Below the pieces are notes generated by a model. It saw only the letters and a list, made by a program, of their open reading frames with translations. It made no database searches and was not told the origin of the DNA. The position numbers and the translations under genes were made by a program. From assembly GCA_026874595.1 (NCBI GenBank), contig CM049320.1:46638714-46702713 (forward strand): a stretch of 64,000 nucleotides of DNA. The letters run 5' to 3'. Shown piece by piece: positions 37,348 through 47,642 of the stretch. The first letter of the stretch is position 1; every line of letters starts with the position of its first letter. Source of the stretch: Sipunculus nudus. Its lineage: Eukaryota > Annelida > Sipuncula > Golfingiida > Sipunculidae.

Positions 37348-38817
37348 CTAGAATAAGGGTAGTCAACAAGCGACTACGTGAATCCGCCAAAATCAGAGTG
37401 GAATAGGTGTAGTGAGGCATGGATTGAGTGGCAAGGGGAAATAGAGTGAGGTGTGTTGCCTATTAGCATGGGTGTCTGCAGCCTAATGTGTATGTAAGTT
37501 GTGCCACATACCACAAATCCAGAAAGCTGTCAAAGTTGTATACATATGCAACATTTTTAGGCAGAAAAGTCAAACCACTACATGTATATGAGTGATTTTA
37601 GCCCATCGCAGACAAACAGACAGACAATGTGCAAAAATGGTTGCAGGTGGCCCCTCCAGTTTTGTGTATGATAAAGACCTATGTGAGATCTAAACACATG
37701 CACAATTTTTGCCCAATTGGTCAAATGGTTCCCGAGATATGAGCTTGGATGTCTGCAGCATAAACCAGAATGTAGGTGGCGCCACCTGCCATAAAATCAA
37801 GAAAGCTTCCAGGATGTATACTACTGCAAAATTTTAGGCAGACATGTCAAACAACTACAGAGTTATGAGTGATTTTAGCCCACGGCAGTCAAACAGACAG
37901 ACGCTGTGCAAAATGGTTGCAGGTGGCCCCCCCAGTTTTGTGTATGATAAAGATCAATGTGAGACCCATACACATGCAAAATTTTGGCCCAATCAGTCAA
38001 ACAGTTCCCGAGATATGAGCTTGGATGTCTGCAGCGTAAACTAGACTGTAGGTGGCGCCACCTGCCATAATATCAAGAAAGCTTCCAGGATGTATACAAC
38101 TGCAAAATTTTAGGCAGACATGTCAAACCACTGCCGAGATATGAGTGATATTATCCCACAGCAGACAAACAGACAGACACTGTGCAAAAATGGTTGCAGG
38201 TGGCGCCACCAGTTTTGCGTATGAGAAAGAGCTTTGTGAGATCTTTACACATGCAAAATTTTGTCCTGATCAGTCAAATGGTTCCCATGATATGAGCTTG
38301 GAAGTCTGCAGCGCGAACATGAATATAGGTGTCGCCACCTGTCAAAAATCAAGAAAGCTATCCAGGATGTATACGCATGCCAAATTTCAAGTGAATTAGT
38401 CAATTCACTGAAGAGATATGAGTGATTTTAACCAATACCAGATGAACAGATGGACACTGTGCAAACATGGTTGCAGGTGGTGCCACCATTTTTTTGTGTA
38501 TGTTATAAAGCTATCCAAGGGGACTATTTATATAAAAAAAATTTCCTGAACGGTCAAACGGTTCCCGAGATATGAGGGTTTATGTGTGGAAACAGATGCA
38601 CAAATGGACGCTGGGCAGAGAGGAAAGATCAGAGGTCAACGCATATTGGTTAGGCAACAGTTCACATGTGACCCTATAATTAGTGTAAATTTTGGAAAAA
38701 TCTGTCCAGTAGTCTCAGAGGAGTTCTCCCAAAACGAACACTGCAGCAGCAGTGGAGGTGGTGGTGGAACCCCCTCAAAAACATAGTATCCACAAAACTT
38801 CGTTTTGGCGGATACAA
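37348..38817 (+). mobile_element. F1 copy E
   Basis: It starts CTAGAATAAGGGTAG after AAAAA and ends TTTTGGCGGATAC (38803-38815) in a hairpin. Internal units carry GGTGGCGCCACC at 37775, 38051 and 38199. The right end follows the gtggaggtggtggtgg-type GC-rich stretch seen in other copies. Confidence 0.82.
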
Positions 38818-38840
38818 AAAATACCAGTCTGCAGAAACTA

Positions 38841-40080
38841 ACAAGGGACCCATGGGTCACTGTGCTCAGCTGAAGTTGACCTTGAAGGTAAAAATCTAAA
38901 ATAATATCAAATGGAGATAAGTGTGAGAGAAAGAGGTAATTGAGGCCATGGTTGGTTTATATGATTGGTTTGTGTTGATGAGCAAGAAATAGTTGCAAAT
39001 AAAATTTTGTGACCTGACCATGTGTTTCCTAATGTTGAAACTGAAGAATGTGAGCAGTCTGTGAACAAATGATCTGTACCATTACCATGATCATTAGATG
39101 CATGGCTTTTAGATTAACTGTTGACATTTCAGAAGTTTACACATTTGTTCAACTGAATCTTTTTTTGTATAATATATATTATTAAATATATATGTATTTT
39201 TTTTTTATTTTATGAAATGTATACAGTTGAAATATAACTAATTAACAACATACATACAGGGCAAAGCCTGATCTCAAATTCTGCTGAGGCAGGAAAATAA
39301 TGAACAAATGTTTGTATTAGGTCCTCATTTTTTTATCACATCAATTTTTTTTTATTATAAGTTTATATTTCTATACATTTCCAATATAACATATATCTGA
39401 TTCATAATTCTCAATTGCATCATCATAAGTCTCAGTCTTGTCAGATATCACCATATCATGCATACAAATGTTTATTCATTTTTTACCACAAAAATATATC
39501 TTTTAAATCTGCAAAACATGTCAATAATTTAAAAATTTTTTACAAAATTCAGATCTAATTTTGGGTAAACAATTGAATCTTAATTAAACATAGTTATATA
39601 CTTGGGAAAATAGACTCTAGTTTCAAAATTTTTCATGTTAAGTGAGTAAACATTTTTCCTTGTTTTTTACAAAGTCCATTTTGTTCGATTCCATAACTTA
39701 AAGAAATTATATTTAACAGATTTAATTTCTGGCATGTACATAGGAACTATATAGAGGAATATTTATGGTAAATATGAAGAAAAACAGATGAGTGGTTTCG
39801 ATATTAGGCAGTCGTGAAGTGTGAAAATAGGTTTTTTAATAAAAAATTGAGGTTTTTCCCTAATTTCTCAAAGTAAAATAGTTGCAAAGACCCAGTTTTC
39901 GGCTTGGTAGGAGATCTTGGGGACATCTAACATTATGCCAAATTTTGGATTCCTAGGTCTAACGGTTTCAAAACGTGCCACACCTACGGACGAACTGATG
40001 GACGGCAAGACAGATGGATGGACGACAGACAATGGACCACGACTATAGCTCAGATGACTTATAATTAGCTGAGCTAATAA
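38841..40080 (+). mobile_element. F2 variant (gggacccatgggtc type), near full length
   Basis: Start acaagGGACCCATGGGTCac, GCTCAGCTGA (38864-38873). End: cggacgaactgatggacgg microsatellite, then tagctcagatgacttataat and tagctgagcta (about 40047-40077), an 8-bp stem TAGCTCAG/CTGAGCTA. A sister copy begins at 59429. About 1.2 kb, no ORF. Confidence 0.7.
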
Positions 40081-40800
40081 ACACACTTAATGGTCAATAT
40101 CCATGCAAAGAATCATGCTGATCTCTGCATTAGTTGTTCAGATACTTCAGCTTTTGTATCAAATTTTCTATGATTCTGAGGGATACTTCGGAGTCCTTAG
40201 CTTGAAGGATATGGGTAACAGAGACCTAATTTCAGGTTTCCACAGGCACTTTTCATGGGCCTTCTTGCATGACAAGAATGAAGATTCTATGTCCAGTTGT
40301 TACAATCTGTGCCACATTAACAGATGACAGCATCCTTAAAGGTCTATAAAATAGAGAAAAAAATTTCGATAAATTGAATAAAATATAGGTGACACCACCA
40401 GTCTGCAGAAACATGATCAGGTTTCCACAGACACTTATCATGGAAAATACAGGTGGCACACCCAGTCTGCAGAACCTGATGGAACACCTCATGATCAATA
40501 TGTATGCCAAAAATCATGACCATCAGTGATGTAGTTAATGAGATATTGAAGTTTTTTAATGAAATTTTTTGACTATTCTGAGGGTACTTTGAGGCCCCAT
40601 AGCTCGAAGGATATAGGTAACAGAGACCTAATTTCTGGTTTCTAAGGAGATTCCTTATCAACCTCTCAGAATCCCAAGTTACAAGATTCTAGCTCCAGCG
40701 GTTACAATTTGTGCCTGGTTAACGGACGGACAGACGGACGACGGACAAAGAGTGATTGCTATAGCTCAGATGACTTTCAGTCAGCAGTCCTGAATCAGTG
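40081..40800 (+). mobile_element. F2 right-hand fragments
   Basis: Units such as ccaccagtctgcagaaacat and ggtaacagagacctaatttc occur twice. The stretch closes with a cggacggacagacggacgac microsatellite and a decayed 3' end (tcagatgactttcagtcagc). Confidence 0.6.
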
Positions 40801-41212
40801 AACCAGAACTCTCTGTGTCATGTTATACTTAATTGTCATTGGTCATCTACATTTGTAAGCTGTAATTTTACTGGTCATTCTCATATTGCTAAGTTTAAGA
40901 AAATGCATAAAGTAGAATTGAAAAGAGAGAGAAGGGTAGAGAGAGAGAGTATAAAGAAATGAGAATCAAGACAGTGTTGAGATAGAGAAGAGAGAGAGAA
41001 AGAGTAGAGAGACCTGTACCCATTTGGAACCAACACATTTGGGAGAAATCAAAAAGTCATTTCACCAAGGAGAAGTTTTCTACTTTATCCAGGAGCTAAC
41101 CCCAAGCCTAAGCTCTGGCCAAGAAATAAACCACAAGCTTGGTTAGAGTATCTAAAGACAGGCCTCCTTTACATCAGCACATTTCACTTCAGATATAGTC
41201 AGGTATACTCAC
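40801..41212. other. Intron with a GA-rich microsatellite
   Basis: Unique sequence flanking the exon. From 40921 to 41012 it is purine-rich with repeated gagagaga. No other feature was seen. Confidence 0.5.
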
Positions 41213-41428
41213 TTAAGAACATGGATGCTTCCACTGTCTGACACTGACGCCATGGAAGAAGAGCCATCAGAGAAGACAATATGTTTTATTTGACCTCCCT
41301 GCTTGCTGTATGTGTGACGTGACCTGTTTGTTACACTTCTCCCCTCCATGCGACTACAGTCCCACAGCTTCACTGTCCCATCATTGGAGCAGGTTGCAAA
41401 ACACTGCTGATCAGGGCTGACTTGTATT
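41213..41428 (-). CDS. PIK3R4: PIK3R4/VPS15 exon, first WD40 repeats
   Basis: This 216-bp exon encodes about 72 residues of the VPS15 beta-propeller. The minus-strand reading follows an acceptor ending TTGACTCAG, and its first base completes the arginine codon begun in the 56632-56821 exon, giving AINR-IQVSPDQQ. Diagnostic segments are FATCSNDGTVKLWD (the end of a WD40 blade with its W-D pair), MEGRSVTNRSR and YSKQGGQIK, all close to remembered animal PIK3R4 and unlike generic WD40 proteins. It ends with HVLK across a strong donor, AA|GTGAGT, in phase 2. No stop or frameshift interrupts it. It is separated from the upstream exon by a 15.2-kb intron that holds the whole Ngaro retrotransposon, and from the next exon by 9.4 kb. 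Confidence 0.93.
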
Positions 41429-41920
41429 CTGAGTCAACAGAAAAACACAAACTCATATCAAAATGACTACCATATCATGAGCTTTGATTTAGTATCCCCA
41501 AACCCCAAATCTGGGCCAACCTCAAACCCTGGCAACCCCTAACCCTGGCAACAGACTCTCTAAATACACTTCATCCTCTGACCAACATCTACTGACATGC
41601 ACTTCAAGTGTTGGTCAACAGATAAAGCTGCCCAACATTTGAAGTTTAAATACCAAGGATCAGAACATTAAATGGGCCCTTTCTGAGGAGAGCAGAAAAT
41701 TCAAGAGATAACAGATTCTAAATATTTAAATGTTGGCTATAAATTCCTGCTCTTATGGTTTTAATAAATCATTCATAAAATGAATTAAACTATTACAACT
41801 CTCAGCTGATAACAAATTTAATTCTACACACTACACAAGTGGCCTATGGGCCATGATGCTCAGTTGAATTTGACACACCACTTAAGGCCATAGCACATAA
41901 GTATAGATCATAAAGGAAGT
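41429..41920. other. Intron between the exon and Ngaro
   Basis: Includes the acceptor tract just above 41428 and a decayed F2 5' end near 41835 (acaagtggcctatgggccat, gctcagttga). No gene. Confidence 0.5.
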
Positions 41921-42359
41921 AATACAATTTGCTGAAGCAAAAATTTTTGTGTAGAACTCCAGAGAATATATTAATTATACAATTATTAGTAATATATTAG
42001 TAATTAAATCTATCTATAGCCAATGTTTTTTAGATATATACAATCAGGTATCCTCAGGTTTGTTTTTTTTTCCATCTCAGTTTCTAGCAGATCATCCTGA
42101 TAGGGTTGGCATTAGATTTTACAAGGTTTACGTCATTAGCCTATTGCACAATATTAGATTTCACGGTTGTTGCCAGTTCCAGGGGCATGACACTATCCCA
42201 TAAGCCCTCTGGCCAATCAGCTACCGGAATCCTGTCATGTGACACAAGGTCTAGTACTCGCACATCAGATGTTTCATTCATTATTTCACCGACTGCCGGC
42301 GAGTAAACAGCAATCTACATCCTCATCACAGATATTTTGTTCATCACAACTAATAATTT
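41921..42359 (+). repeat. Ngaro split repeat A1 (5' end)
   Basis: This 439-bp sequence recurs at 51419-51857 with the same length and about three substitutions. It is the 5' terminal A repeat and should contain the promoter. A CCAAT box lies at 42213-42217, in the context ggCCAATcagc, and a 10-bp E-box palindrome GTCATGTGAC at 42234-42243. No clear TATA box was found. The 5' flank reads ggaagt before the first shared base. Confidence 0.92.
42213..42243 (+). promoter_or_regulatory. CCAAT box and GTCATGTGAC E-box in the A repeat
   Basis: The A repeat carries a canonical CCAAT pentamer in ggCCAATcagc and, 16 bp further on, the E-box palindrome GTCATGTGAC, a match to bHLH-zip (MITF/TFE/USF type) sites. 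Both are preserved in A2 at about 51711-51741. They are the only promoter-like motifs I recognise in the repeat. Function is inferred. Confidence 0.4.
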
Positions 42360-42455
42360 TCAACTGAGAAGATTTGCAAGACGGGCAAGGAGAAGCTCCA
42401 TCTATAATCCAATAGGACGAGCTTGTGGAGACCAAGTGCACGTCCTGCTACCGCG

Positions 42456-42463
42456 GTATGTAA
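42456..42463 (+). promoter_or_regulatory. Candidate leader splice donor overlapping a minimal uORF
   Basis: The sequence ccgcg|GTATGTAA, about 100 bp downstream of A1, is a good 5' splice site. The same bases hold ATGTAA, a start codon followed at once by a stop. Splicing from here would remove the SGNH ORF and join the leader to one of three acceptor-like sites placed just before the gag, RT and recombinase start codons. Unspliced RNA would have SGNH as its first real ORF. This is inference from motifs and position. Confidence 0.45.
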
Positions 42464-42574
42464 ACTATTTTCTTCACTGATACGTGATAGTGATACTGTG
42501 TGATAGTTATACAGCGATACTTATATACTAATAGCGATAATTTGAGCGGCAACAGTACCCCTGACTTAATACCC

Positions 42575-43234
42575 ATGGACCTAACTATCGCCGATTCCCC
42601 AGTCACAACGGTTTTAATTCTTGGCCATTCATTTGTACGCCGTCTCCCCCCGTTTCTATCAAATCTTAGTCCCGTTAATACCGGTACTACTGGCATAAAC
42701 AACTCATGGCGTCTCACGCCGAACCTTGGCTTAGACACCGCAGAGTTCTCAGTGAAGTTTCATGGGATCGGTGGCATGTGTATCAAACACAGAACCCAAG
42801 CCAAATCGCTCACCAGCTCCGTTACCATGTGTGTAATTGAGAAGATGAAACCTGACATTGTTTATGTGGAGATAGGGTCCAACGATCTTTGCGACCATGC
42901 TCAGAATCCCATCCGCTTGGCCCGTCATGTTTATGCATTCGGTGAAATGTTATGTGTGGCCTACAAGGTCAAGGACGTGGTATTCGGCTCGGTCCTGCCA
43001 CGACGAAATGTAAGTATTCCTTTCCCTTCATACAACAGTAATGTTGCAACCTTTAATAAGGAATTAGACAGACTGGTATCTGTTCACCATAACAATATTC
43101 GTTTTTGGCGCCATAAGGGTTTCAATAGCCCCAACACCGATGTGTTTATGCACGATGGTGTGCATCTTTCCTTCCGTGGGATGGGGAAGTACGCCTGTAG
43201 TATTAAACGTGCAGTTGTGAGAGGCAAACGGTAG
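42575..43234 (+). CDS. SGNH/GDSL-hydrolase-like protein of the Ngaro element
   Basis: A predicted 219-residue protein starts at the first ATG of the open frame (context ACCC-ATG-G); the frame is open a little further upstream, but only from a GTG. SGNH blocks are in order: block I LILGHSF with Ser19 in GHS instead of the usual GDS, an FHGIGG block II near residue 66, block III EIGSND (Asn103), and block V HDGVHL (Asp194, His197). All four SGNH catalytic positions are present, so an active esterase or acetylhydrolase is plausible, though the substrate is unknown. No signal peptide is evident. Hydrolase ORFs have been reported in some Ngaro-like elements. Here it is the first ORF, 2.8 kb ahead of gag. 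Base usage is similar to the other element ORFs. Confidence 0.85.
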   Translation: MDLTIADSPVTTVLILGHSFVRRLPPFLSNLSPVNTGTTGINNSWRLTPNLGLDTAEFSVKFHGIGGMCIKHRTQAKSLTSSVTMCVIEKMKPDIVYVEIGSNDLCDHAQNPIRLARHVYAFGEMLCVAYKVKDVVFGSVLPRRNVSIPFPSYNSNVATFNKELDRLVSVHHNNIRFWRHKGFNSPNTDVFMHDGVHLSFRGMGKYACSIKRAVVRGKR

Positions 43235-43919
43235 GCGGGTTTTAAAATAGGATTCTGTGTCTTTGTACACGAATCGTAATCCATTACAGCAATTGCCTGC
43301 CTGTGAACTCTGTGTATGTGTATTATACATTTGCTTATCACAACACTTGTCATGAATTCTTACAACATGGTCTGCATTGTTGTCAACAGGTTAAGTTTCA
43401 TACACAAGCCTGACAAGGTACTAATTTTTGGCTCATTATTAGCAAACTTCTGGTGATGTCATGATACAGCCTTCCTCCTCATTTAGACTGCTACATATAC
43501 TTATTTTACTGGAAATTGATCTTACTGAATTCAGGAATGATTATGATTTTTTCTCTATGCATAACCACATTGTCATTTTATGTGGCTAATCTAATCAGGG
43601 TTCGCTAGCACTTTTTTATGTTTACTTGCAATAGCATTACATATGTCGTTAAAATGCAACCATACATACAAGGGTACCTACCACTTTGCAACAACTATCG
43701 TGGCGTTTAGTCCTTTATCTTCAGCTTAATTTCCCACATTGTTACAGCACATTAATATTTACAGATTAATTAATTTGCAAGGAAACAACCAAATTTCTTG
43801 TTCATAGTCCCCTTGTCATAATTTGGTGGTTCAATAAGTATGGTTCCAAAGCAACAATTGTCTGTACTTATAAATGAATCAACCACATAGTCAAAATGGG
43901 CGATTAAAGCAAAAATTAT
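43235..43919 (+). other. Ngaro non-coding region after the SGNH ORF
   Basis: About 0.7 kb of AT-rich sequence without a supported ORF separates the SGNH ORF from the tandem array. I saw no strong motif or repeat in it. It would be intron in the spliced-leader model and 3' UTR in an SGNH transcript. Confidence 0.5.
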
Positions 43920-45080
43920 TAAACGACGCATTCATGTGTCTTTATTGTCAATTCTGCTGTCATAACTATGCTATGGGAATAGTCACTGTTGCATCAGCAC
44001 ATTTATGTGTCACTGTTTGTAACCACATTATCACAATTGACAAATGCACATTCAGGCACCAGCCTGCATAAACAATTCTCATTTCTGTCAGTGCAGTAGT
44101 CACTGTTACAACATCACAATTATGTGTGTGAGGTAATCAATACCAGGAGATAATTCCAGTGGGTTCTTATTCATGATTAACATTGTCATAGTTTTACTGC
44201 TAAAAGTATCAACTCTGCTAAGGCACATTGATTTGTCTATATTCATATCCACTGTGTCACAATTATGTGACTAAAATAATTGTTGCTGAAAGACAGGATA
44301 ATATATTTGCATCCAAAACCACATCATCACATTTGTGTGAATGATTGATCACCGTTATAAGGGCACATTCAAGTGTCTTTGGATTCAGTACTGCCTTGTT
44401 TTATGCGTCTATATTATAAATTGTTGCCACGGGGTCACATTTACGTGACTTAAGCAATCACTGTTGCAGGGGCACAACCATGTGTACATATATTTGAATC
44501 ACAGTGTCACACTTATGTGACTAAAACAATCGCTGTTGTACGGGCACAATCATGTGTCCATGTATTCATATTCCATAATGTCACACTTATGTGACTCAAA
44601 TAATCTTATGTTGCTAGGGCACAATCATGTGTCCATATATTCATAACTGTAATGTCACGTTTATGTGACAAAATAATCAAGGTTGCTAGGGCATATCATG
44701 TGCCCTTTTTATATTGCTAGGGCATATCATGTGCCCATATTTATATCAACACTGTCACATTTATGTGACTCAAATAATTAATTTTGCTACGGCACAAGCA
44801 TGTGTCCATATATTTATAACCACAGTGTCCCATTCATGTGACTCAAATAATTAATGTTGCTACGGCACAAGTATGTGTCCATAAATTGTATAACCACTGT
44901 GTCAGATTTGTTTTGTGACTTAAATAATCAATATTACTATTTGCACAATCAGGTGTCTATATATTTATAACCACAGTGTCCCATTCATGTGATTCCAATA
45001 ATCACTGTTGCTAGGGCACAAGCATGTGTCCATATACCCATAACCATTATTGTCACAAGTATGGACTATTAACTCCTGTA
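43920..45080 (+). repeat. Degenerate tandem array of about 74-bp units carrying two small hairpins each
   Basis: Recurrent blocks of the type GTCACATttATGTGAC, then tcaaataatcaatgttgcta, then GGCACAatcaTGTGtCC and atatattcataaccacagt repeat through this stretch. Block starts at 44434, 44506, 44580, 44654, 44754, 44826, 44901, 44978 and 45052 give periods of 72-77 bp. The one interval of 100 bp is explained by an extra local copy of a roughly 26-bp piece around 44700. Upstream of 44434 the units are more diverged and irregular. Each unit holds two short inverted repeats centred on ATGTG. The array lies between the SGNH ORF and gag and encodes no long frame. Confidence 0.8.
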
Positions 45081-45443
45081 TAAGGCTACATTTAAGTGTC
45101 CGCATTCCATTCCACTCCTTCAGTATGTGGGCAGAAAGGCCATCCTCACGATGAATGTCATTGTCTGATAGTCAGGTGTTCAGTTAAATCTTGTTCTCCA
45201 ATCAGTGCTTATATCAATAACCTTGTCACAATTATGTGGCCGTAAAAATAGAGGTCCCTTTACGGGGGTGCATCAGGGCATGGTAGGAAGTCTAATGTAT
45301 TGTCTATGTTGCCTTATGTAATATGCTATACAGGCACAGTAGTGTGCTTATAACCATGAGACAGAATATATTCAAACTACTACATGCAATCTACAGGCAC
45401 TATGTTCTCAATCTTGTTGACGCACTGTGAATGCGCTAACTAT
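45081..45443 (+). other. Ngaro internal non-coding sequence
   Basis: This stretch contains scattered remnants of the 74-bp motif (for example tcacaattatgtggcc near 45230) but no regular period and no supported ORF. Confidence 0.45.
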
Positions 45444-45661
45444 CTGCCTGCCTCAGCAGGCAGGACTTTGCTTGATTATGTTTTTTCAACAATTTTCTGT
45501 CCATTTAGCATGACCCTAGACTTGTTAAACAGGGCACCTGTTTACTGATATGCTGCCTGCCTCAGCAGGCAGGACTATGCTTGATTATGTTTTTTCAACA
45601 ATTTTCTGTCCATTTAGCATGACCCTAGACTTATAAACAGGGCACCTGTTTACTGATATGA
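45444..45661 (+). repeat. 109-bp tandem duplication, each copy headed by a CCTGCCT hairpin
   Basis: Two adjacent near-identical 109-bp copies begin with the perfect inverted repeat CCTGCCT-CAGC-AGGCAGG (45447-45464 and 45556-45573). Both continue through ttgattatgttttttcaaca to gggcacctgtttactgatat. Only a few substitutions or indels separate them, for example ctttgc versus ctatgc. Confidence 0.85.
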
Positions 45662-46190
45662 ACGACCAGCATGGCATAATGGGTGGCCTGGGGTTGTTAT
45701 TACTGTAATACTAGATCATTAAAAGTAAATTACTGGTGCTATAATTTTATATGTTATAATTAAATACAGGGTCTTGTTGATGTTCAATTGGATGTCTCAA
45801 TGCAATGCCTGATTGGTATATACATTACATTTTGTCCAATAATTGTATTCCATAGCTGGCTTGTAATAATGCCACCATTTGTGTTTAAAGTTGTTTAAAT
45901 GTGCAACAGGCACCATGGGGTCTGATCCCCCCTTTCTAAATATATGTTTTCTTTTCAATGCAAGGATACATTAGCATTCAGTGCATAATATATGTATGCT
46001 AATATATTACTACCTTTTGATAAATTATATATGTTTCCTAAGTTTGTAATATCTGACTATAAGTCATCATGGAAATCTATCGATGGGATCATGTTACAAG
46101 GAGCAAAAATCTAACACTCAGGAAAGGGATTGTCCGATTAAAATTTCACCATGTTTAAAATCTTCTCCCCGTTTGCTTTTCACTTTACAG
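45662..46190 (+). other. Ngaro pre-gag region ending in a splice-acceptor-like tract
   Basis: This AT-rich non-coding stretch ends with a pyrimidine-rich tract and ACTTTACAG immediately before ATG at 46191. It looks like a 3' splice site whose exon would begin with the gag start codon. The gag frame remains open upstream to an ATG at 46083, but those 36 residues are not Gag-like. Confidence 0.5.
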
Positions 46191-47642
46191 ATGCCTCGCG
46201 GAACTAGCCGTCGCCCCGATGCATCCTCACCTGCTGTGACACGAGGACGTAAACGCAGACAACCAACAGCCCTGCCAGATGGATCGGCAGTTACTCAAAC
46301 GAGAACACCCCCTTCTGATATTTCTTCAGTATTGGGCCAACTTGGAGCAGATCCCCAGGGCTCACCAGAAACAGTCGCTCAGACCCTTCAGCCATCACCG
46401 CTCGCCACTCGGGCTGCCAAGCGAAATCGCACACGTGTGACACGTTCCCCATCTGATCCTCATGCAGACCAGCAAATATCACCAGCTATGATACAAGCGC
46501 TGCGACAGATTGTCAACGAATCATTAGATGCACGTGATTCACAAAATAGGACAGCTGGCAGCTCTGCCTCGGGACACTTAAACAATGCCAATGTACACAA
46601 TAATATGGAAGTACCACCAGCCGTGCCTATCTCTGTCTCCCAAGGACCAGCTACCAGTCAGACCCCTGCAACAGGACCACAGCTGTCATCAAATAACTCA
46701 GAACACACTCAGCCACATCTACATTCGAACTCTAGTAACCAGAACCCTCAACCGTCTACTTCCGCACAACCAAGTCTGCTAAATTTCACTCCTGATCCCA
46801 GCTCACAGACCAACCGCCTCAACAGGGACTTCAGTACCCACACAGCAAACCAGACCGTGAACTCTATGTTAGGTGAGCATCCTTTACTCAAATCTGACTG
46901 TACCCGTTATGATTCTATAACTGCTGGCCTGTCTCAAAAAGATAAGGACGACATTTTGGCTCGTAAATACTTTGATCTAGGCAAACTGTTACATGATGAT
47001 ACTTTCAGTACAGTGGATAAAGAACCTGAATATGACCTTTCATTCTCCCTTTCTTCGAATACCCTCCCCAAATTCCATGCCAAGGAAAAATGTCCTAAGA
47101 TCCATACCTTGCAATCATGGGTAGCAGCATTCACTAAGTACTCGTACATTAGGGCCTCTACCTACCCCGAGGAGGCTTTAGGCCTTCTCCGGCACCAGCA
47201 CAATGTGTGCCAACTCTACTTTGCGTACAAATCATCCAAGTGCTGGATTAACTATGATGTGGCATATCGGCGCCACTGGGCCAATAACCCCCCCTTTCCC
47301 TTTGGTTTTCCCTTAGATAATCTTATGGCAGAGGCTAAAAACAAAGGCACCCTGGATTGTGCTCAGCCCTTTCGTGCACAGCATGGCTCCGGTAGTCGGA
47401 AGCCAAGTAGTTCCCCCTCCAAATACCCAGTACCTAAAGGCTACTGTACCCAGTTTCACCAATATGGTCACTGCCCCAATGGGGATCAGTGCAGATACAG
47501 GCATTACTGCTTTGGATGCAGGTCATCAGGTGCCTCTGCAAAACACCCCAAAATCCACTGCCCACATTCAAACCCCACCAGCGACAACGCACAGCCTACC
47601 CCCACTCCCCAAAAGCAAGCCACACCACAGCAGAGAAGGTGA
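46191..47642 (+). CDS. Gag-like protein of the Ngaro element, CCCH zinc finger
   Basis: This is the structural protein expected to package element RNA, 483 residues from the ATG at 46191. I prefer that start to the in-frame ATG at 46083 because an acceptor-like TTTACAG abuts it and the protein turns basic there (MPRGTSRR). Residues 1-230 are basic, then rich in Ser, Gln, Pro and Asn and probably disordered. About residues 300-370 form the conserved DIRS-type Gag core (LQSWVAAF, then YPEEALGLL and CWINYD-AYRRHWA). A C-x8-C-x5-C-x3-H zinc finger occupies Cys419, Cys428, Cys434 and His438, followed by a Cys-rich tail (CFGC, KHPKIHC). The last 260 nt overlap the RT frame. The stop TGA lies inside a donor-like AAG|GTGAGT. 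Confidence 0.88.
   Translation: MPRGTSRRPDASSPAVTRGRKRRQPTALPDGSAVTQTRTPPSDISSVLGQLGADPQGSPETVAQTLQPSPLATRAAKRNRTRVTRSPSDPHADQQISPAMIQALRQIVNESLDARDSQNRTAGSSASGHLNNANVHNNMEVPPAVPISVSQGPATSQTPATGPQLSSNNSEHTQPHLHSNSSNQNPQPSTSAQPSLLNFTPDPSSQTNRLNRDFSTHTANQTVNSMLGEHPLLKSDCTRYDSITAGLSQKDKDDILARKYFDLGKLLHDDTFSTVDKEPEYDLSFSLSSNTLPKFHAKEKCPKIHTLQSWVAAFTKYSYIRASTYPEEALGLLRHQHNVCQLYFAYKSSKCWINYDVAYRRHWANNPPFPFGFPLDNLMAEAKNKGTLDCAQPFRAQHGSGSRKPSSSPSKYPVPKGYCTQFHQYGHCPNGDQCRYRHYCFGCRSSGASAKHPKIHCPHSNPTSDNAQPTPTPQKQATPQQRR

Noticed and set aside
42106-42306. A 66-residue open frame, identical in A1 and A2 (also 51604-51804)
   Set aside because: It starts at TTG, has no known motif, and its identity in two places is explained by the A repeats being copies of each other.
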